Of a stretch of DNA of 10,110 nucleotides, positions 6,882 to 10,110 are shown piece after piece. Made by a program: the position numbers and the translations under genes. Position 1 is the first letter of the stretch. Every line of letters begins with the position of its first letter. The DNA comes from JAIVJN01 sp036732565. Its GTDB lineage: Bacteria > Acidobacteriota > Vicinamibacteria > Vicinamibacterales > UBA2999. The DNA is taken from contig DAINCF010000252.1 of assembly GCA_036732565.1 (NCBI GenBank), positions 1 to 10,110 on the forward strand. Reading direction: 5' to 3'. The notes beneath the pieces are model-generated. The model did no database searches. It had not been told where the DNA came from and saw only the letters and a program-made list of their open reading frames with translations.

Positions 6882-6970
6882 CGTGCTCCGCCTCCCTTCC
6901 GGGATCAGGTGCGGTAGGCAACCGTCCCTATGGCGCACTCTAGCACCGTGTCCTACGCGTTTCAAGAACG

Positions 6971-7438
6971 TCACAGCGCGTCGGTGAAATCGCCGCGCCA
7001 CAGCACGAGGGCGTCCTCGACCGGATGGGTGTAGTAGCTCGGGCGCACTCCGGTGACCCGGAAGCCCGCGCGCTCGTACAGCCGCAGCGCGGCCACGTTC
7101 GATCGGCGCACTTCCAGGGTGGCGGACGGCGCCGCCATGGCGTCCGCTTCGCGGAGCACGTGGGTGAGCAGCGTGCGGCCCAGGCCTTGTCCGCGCAGCT
7201 CGGGCCGAATCGCCAGGTTGTTGATGTGGATCTGATCCGCGATCCGCCAGAAGGCGCAAAAACCGGCCACGCGCACCTCGCCGGCACGCACGACGTAGAT
7301 GTAGCAGACGTCGGGCCGCGCCAGCTCGTTGGCGTACCACTCGCGGCTGGTCGGCCGGAAAAATGACACCGCTTCCACGTCGATGACGCCGTCGAGATCG
7401 GCTTCGTCCTGGAGCCGTTCGACGGTCGCTTCACTCAT
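6971..7438 (-). CDS. rimI: RimI-type GNAT N-acetyltransferase
   Basis: A cytoplasmic acetyl-CoA-dependent acetyltransferase of 155 residues. Family members acetylate the N-terminal alanine of ribosomal protein S18, and some act on other N-termini. The acetyl-CoA loop is seen as R82-G-Q-G85-L-G87. The C-terminal RimI signature LEVRRSNVAALRLYERAGF follows at about 108-126. Glu109 and Tyr121 match in spacing (12 residues) the Glu103/Tyr115 pair described as catalytic in Salmonella RimI. YYTHPVEDALVLW (134-147 region) is also typical. The ATG at 7436-7438 sits inside the last codons of tsaB, giving an 8-bp overlap, and AAGG precedes it by six bases. The tsaB-rimI pairing is common in bacteria and supports the call. 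A longer reading from 7891 runs through tsaB in another frame and is rejected. Confidence 0.93.
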   Translation of the reverse strand: MSEATVERLQDEADLDGVIDVEAVSFFRPTSREWYANELARPDVCYIYVVRAGEVRVAGFCAFWRIADQIHINNLAIRPELRGQGLGRTLLTHVLREADAMAAPSATLEVRRSNVAALRLYERAGFRVTGVRPSYYTHPVEDALVLWRGDFTDAL

Positions 7439-8180
7439 GATCCGCCTTCGCGCTCCGCGCTTCGGCGGACAGGCCCGCAGAAAGCCGGTCGCGCTCGATT
7501 TCGGCGTCCGGCCGGCGGACGTAGAGGGGCTGCAGCGCGTGTGGCGTCGTGGCGTGGCCTTCCGCCGCTCGGCGTCGGCCGATCCATGCGAGGGCTGGCG
7601 CGAGGAGCGGTTCCTCGCCGGAGACGCTCCAACGGTCAGAGGCGGAGGCGACGATGTTTGCGTATCGCCGCGCGCCGTCACCGACGAAGACGATCGACGC
7701 CGCGCGGTCGAAGGCCGCATCAGCGAGGATGGCGTCTGGTGTCCCCACCTCGGGCTGTGCCCCGGCGAACCCTCCGAGCGGCGAAGGCGAATAGACGGCG
7801 CTGAATACTTCCCCGCGCTGCGCGTCCACCCACGTGGCAACGACCTGATCTGACTCACCACGTCTCCCGAGCACCGTCCACGCCAGCGCATCCAGGGCGG
7901 ACACGCCGATGATCGGCTTGCCGAGCGTCATCGCCAGCCCCTGCATCGCCGCGAGCCCAATCCGAAGTCCCGTGAACGCGCCGGGACCGGACGCGACGAC
8001 GAGCAGGTCGAGCGCCGACCGATCGCGACCTGCCGTCGCGAGGACCGCGTCGATCTCGCCGGGCAGCCGCTCGCCATGCGTGCGCGTCGCGTCGCCGGCC
8101 TGCACGGCCAGCACCTCATCGTCGTTGGCGACGGCGACGCTTCCGGCACGGGTCGTGGTGTCAAGAGCCAGAATCAGCAC
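7431..8180 (-). CDS. tsaB: tRNA threonylcarbamoyladenosine biosynthesis protein TsaB
   Basis: A 249-residue member of the ASKHA fold that partners TsaD (with TsaE) to transfer the threonylcarbamoyl group to A37 of ANN-decoding tRNAs. TsaB itself is the non-catalytic scaffold. The N-terminus ILALDTTTRAGSVAV, HGERLP near 35-40, and the stretch SGPGAFTGLRIGLAAMQG at 64-81 are diagnostic. I set the start at GTG 8178-8180, so that the family's usual LALDT motif begins at residue 4. The frame stays open upstream to 8405, but that extension translates the heptamer array into a Phe/Gly/Ser/Arg-rich periodic peptide and has no relation to TsaB. GAGGG about ten bases upstream is a modest ribosome site. 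It overlaps rimI by 8 bp and is divergent from mutS. Confidence 0.93.
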   Translation of the reverse strand: MLILALDTTTRAGSVAVANDDEVLAVQAGDATRTHGERLPGEIDAVLATAGRDRSALDLLVVASGPGAFTGLRIGLAAMQGLAMTLGKPIIGVSALDALAWTVLGRRGESDQVVATWVDAQRGEVFSAVYSPSPLGGFAGAQPEVGTPDAILADAAFDRAASIVFVGDGARRYANIVASASDRWSVSGEEPLLAPALAWIGRRRAAEGHATTPHALQPLYVRRPDAEIERDRLSAGLSAEARSAKADHE

Positions 8181-8187
8181 GAGCGCA

Positions 8188-8310
8188 GAACCCTCGAAGT
8201 TTGAACCTCGAACCTTGAACCTTGAACCTCGAACCCAGAACCTGAGAACCGAGAACTGAGAACCCGAGAACCGCGAACCCCAGAACCCAGAACCCAGAAC
8301 CGAGAACCTG
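8188..8310. repeat. Degenerate heptamer array, unit GAACCNN (GGTTCNN on the minus strand)
   Basis: GAAC(C) recurs at 8188, 8203, 8210, 8217, 8224, 8231, 8238, 8246, 8253, 8260, 8268, 8275, 8283, 8290, 8297 and 8304. The spacing is seven bases, occasionally eight, with one degraded unit near 8195. The two variable bases are mostly TC, TT, CA, GA or TG. It fills nearly the whole gap between the divergent tsaB and mutS starts. It would lie in the tsaB leader if transcription begins near 8304. There is no conserved long repeat with unique spacers, so it is not a CRISPR array. The role is unknown. Confidence 0.9.
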
Positions 8311-8320
8311 ATCGTATACT
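8311..8320. promoter_or_regulatory. Overlapping divergent -10 boxes for mutS and tsaB
   Basis: On the plus strand TATACT (8315-8320) ends five bases before the mutS GTG at 8326, so transcription would start at or next to the start codon. On the minus strand TACGAT (8316-8311) can serve tsaB, giving a leader of about 125 bases made of the heptamer array. The centre GTATAC (8314-8319) is palindromic. Neither direction has a clear TTGACA-like -35, because those positions fall in the array or in mutS coding sequence. Confidence 0.45.
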
Positions 8321-8325
8321 CGGTC

Positions 8326-10110
8326 GTGTCCCGACCAGCCGAGACCGACCTTCGCGGAGATGCCGCGGCGAGGCAAGCTGCGCCGTCCGCGGGCGCGAAT
8401 GTCACGCCGGCGATGCGCCAGTACTTCGAGGCGAAGCGCCAATATCGTCATGCGCTCGTGTTCTTCCGCATGGGCGACTTCTACGAGATGTTCTATGAAG
8501 ACGCGCTCGTCGCGGCGCGGGCGCTGGACCTCACGCTGACGTCGCGGTCGAAGGACCAGTCCGGAGCCGCGGTGCCGATGTGCGGCGTGCCGCATCACGC
8601 GGCCGACACCTACATCGCCCGACTCGTGAGAAAGGGCTATCGCGTCGCGATCTGCGAGCAGGTCGAGGATCCCCGCAAGGCCAAGGGCGTCGTCAAACGC
8701 GAGGTCGTGCGTGTGGTGTCGCCCGGCACGTTGACAGATGCGGCGTATCTCGACGCTCGAGAACCGGCGTTCCTGATGTCCGTGTTCGTCACCTCGCCCG
8801 CAGGCGGCACGGAGACCTCCTGCGGCGTGGCAGTCGTGGATGTCTCCACCGGTGAATTCGACGTGGCGGAGTACACCGGCGCCGCGGCGCTGCAGGCGCT
8901 CGCTGACGAGATTGCCGTGCTGCGGCCGCGGGAGATCGTCGCGCCAACCGGCCACGATCCGCGAGCGCTCTTCCCCGACGGGACCGCGAGCAGCGTGCCG
9001 ATTACCGAAATCGAGGGATGGCATTTCGATCTCGAGAGCGCTCGCCAGACGCTGCTCGATCAGCTGCGCGTGAGTGGCCTCGAGGGTTTTGGTCTCGAGC
9101 GGCGTCAGGCGGCCGTCTGCGCGGCGGGAGCGCTCGTCCGCTATCTCAAGGACACACAGAAGGTCGACCTTGCCCATGTCCGCACGGTGCGGCTGAAGCA
9201 AGCGGCCGACTGCCTGTTGATCGATCCGACCACGTTGCGGCACCTGGAGGTCGTCGAATCGATGGACGGCGGCCGCGACGGGTCGTTGCTCCACGAGATC
9301 GATCACACCGTGACCGTGATGGGCGCGCGCTTGCTGCGTGGGTGGCTGCTGCGTCCGCTGGTGGCGCTGGAGCCCATTCGCGATCGCCTGGATGCCGTCG
9401 AGGACCTCGCGGTGCGCGCGACCACCCGCGGCAAGCTGCGCGAGACCTTGAAGACGGTTCAGGACATGGAGCGCCTCGCGTCGCGTGTCGCGCTGGCGAC
9501 GGCGGGACCCCGGGACTTCGTGGGCCTGAGACAGTCGCTTGCGGCGGTGCCCCGCGTGCACGTCGTGCTGACGGAGTGCGTCGCGCCGCTGGTGCAGAGT
9601 CTGCGCGCCGAGCTCGACGAGCTGACCGATGTGCGCGACTGGATCGAGCAGGCGATTGCCGACGAGCCACCCGCGCTGGCGCGCGAGGGCGGGTTCATGC
9701 GCGATGGCGCCGACCCCGAGCTCGACGAGCTTCGTCGCGTCAGTCGCTCCGGCAAGCAGTTCATCGCCGAAATGGAAGAACGAGAGCGAGTGCGCACGGG
9801 CATCCAGTCGCTCAAGGTCCGCTTCAATCGCGTCTTCGGGTACTACATCGAGGTGTCGAAGGCGAACCTGCACGCCGTGCCCGACGACTACCGGCGCAAG
9901 CAGACGATTGCCGGCGGCGAGCGCTTCATCACGCCGGCGTTGAAAGAGTACGAGGATCGCGTATCGGGCGCGGACGAGCGCGCAGTCGAACGCGAGCTCG
10001 AGCTGTTCGATGCCTTGCGGGCGCGCGTGTCGGCCGAGCTGCCGCGGGTGCTCGACACGGCTCGCGCGCTGGCGACGCTGGACGTCCTGGCGGGCCTCGC
10101 CGAGACCGCC
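8326..10110 (+). CDS. mutS: DNA mismatch repair protein MutS, N-terminal part (runs off the right edge)
   Basis: The first 595 codons of MutS, the dimeric sensor that binds mispaired bases and recruits MutL. The mismatch-reading domain includes FFRMGDFYEMF, with the Phe52-x-Glu54 pair that stacks on and contacts the mispair, followed by MCGVPHHA and ICEQVEDP. The connector and lever domains follow. The clamp domain is clear at about 490-545, with FGYYIEV at 504-510, then VPDDYRRKQT and ERFITPALKEYE. The ATPase domain with the Walker A motif would lie beyond the window. I chose GTG 8326 because it is in frame upstream of the family-typical TPAMRQY stretch and directly follows TATACT. ATG 8413 (residue 30) is the fallback start but would trim the usual lead-in. 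No frameshift is seen. Confidence 0.95.
   Translation, partial: MSRPAETDLRGDAAARQAAPSAGANVTPAMRQYFEAKRQYRHALVFFRMGDFYEMFYEDALVAARALDLTLTSRSKDQSGAAVPMCGVPHHAADTYIARLVRKGYRVAICEQVEDPRKAKGVVKREVVRVVSPGTLTDAAYLDAREPAFLMSVFVTSPAGGTETSCGVAVVDVSTGEFDVAEYTGAAALQALADEIAVLRPREIVAPTGHDPRALFPDGTASSVPITEIEGWHFDLESARQTLLDQLRVSGLEGFGLERRQAAVCAAGALVRYLKDTQKVDLAHVRTVRLKQAADCLLIDPTTLRHLEVVESMDGGRDGSLLHEIDHTVTVMGARLLRGWLLRPLVALEPIRDRLDAVEDLAVRATTRGKLRETLKTVQDMERLASRVALATAGPRDFVGLRQSLAAVPRVHVVLTECVAPLVQSLRAELDELTDVRDWIEQAIADEPPALAREGGFMRDGADPELDELRRVSRSGKQFIAEMEERERVRTGIQSLKVRFNRVFGYYIEVSKANLHAVPDDYRRKQTIAGGERFITPALKEYEDRVSGADERAVERELELFDALRARVSAELPRVLDTARALATLDVLAGLAETA

Noticed and set aside
6882..6970. Separate promoter or small gene between rimI and the DUF465 gene
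   Set aside because: No open frame of useful length and no convincing -35/-10 pair was found. The 89-base gap is compatible with one transcript.
8188..8310. CRISPR array
   Set aside because: The units are only seven bases, contiguous, with no 25-40 base repeats, no unique spacers and no cas gene nearby.
8161..9873. 570-codon minus-strand frame opposite mutS
   Set aside because: The plus strand is unmistakably MutS. The antisense frame stays open because of codon bias, and its end is the heptamer array.

Overview
This is a gene-dense, high-GC window (G+C clearly above 60% by eye) from a bacterial chromosome. It looks like a free-living Gram-negative organism. An Acidobacteriota/Vicinamibacteria-like source is my best guess, because a giant NtrY-type kinase, short heptamer arrays between genes and a REP-type hairpin occur together. 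That assignment is inference, not proof.

Layout from left to right. (1) A minus-strand gene for a multi-pass membrane protein of unknown function runs off the left edge (start at 768). (2) A divergent intergenic region (769-970) holds a GCCTCAS heptamer array. (3) A 1321-residue plus-strand sensor histidine kinase of the NtrY type (971-4936) has 12 predicted membrane segments and three separate extracytoplasmic regions. (4) A perfect 28-bp inverted repeat (4929-5016) has the architecture of a REPIN, two facing REP palindromes each headed by GTAG, and it supplies the kinase stop codon. (5) A minus-strand series reads from right to left: tsaB, rimI, a small DUF465/YdcH-type protein, psd and pssA. 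(6) A second divergent intergenic region (8181-8325) is filled by a different heptamer array (GAACCNN). (7) The N-terminal two-thirds of mutS runs off the right edge on the plus strand.

How the genes work together. psd and pssA are consecutive enzymes of phosphatidylethanolamine synthesis: PssA makes phosphatidylserine and Psd decarboxylates it. Their reading frames are separated by a single base, which suggests translational coupling. tsaB and rimI overlap by 8 bp. TsaB serves the tRNA t6A37 pathway and RimI is the ribosomal-protein/N-terminal acetyltransferase often found beside it. mutS is divergent from tsaB and begins mismatch repair. The kinase has no response regulator in the window.

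Most of the window is ordinary housekeeping. The parts worth a second look are the REPIN-like element fused to the kinase C-terminus, the two unrelated heptamer arrays that occupy both divergent intergenic regions, the very short or absent leaders suggested by -10-like boxes next to start codons (mutS, psd, kinase), and the unusual multi-sensor architecture of the kinase. I see no tRNA, rRNA, CRISPR array, transposase or prophage gene, and no clear new multi-gene system.
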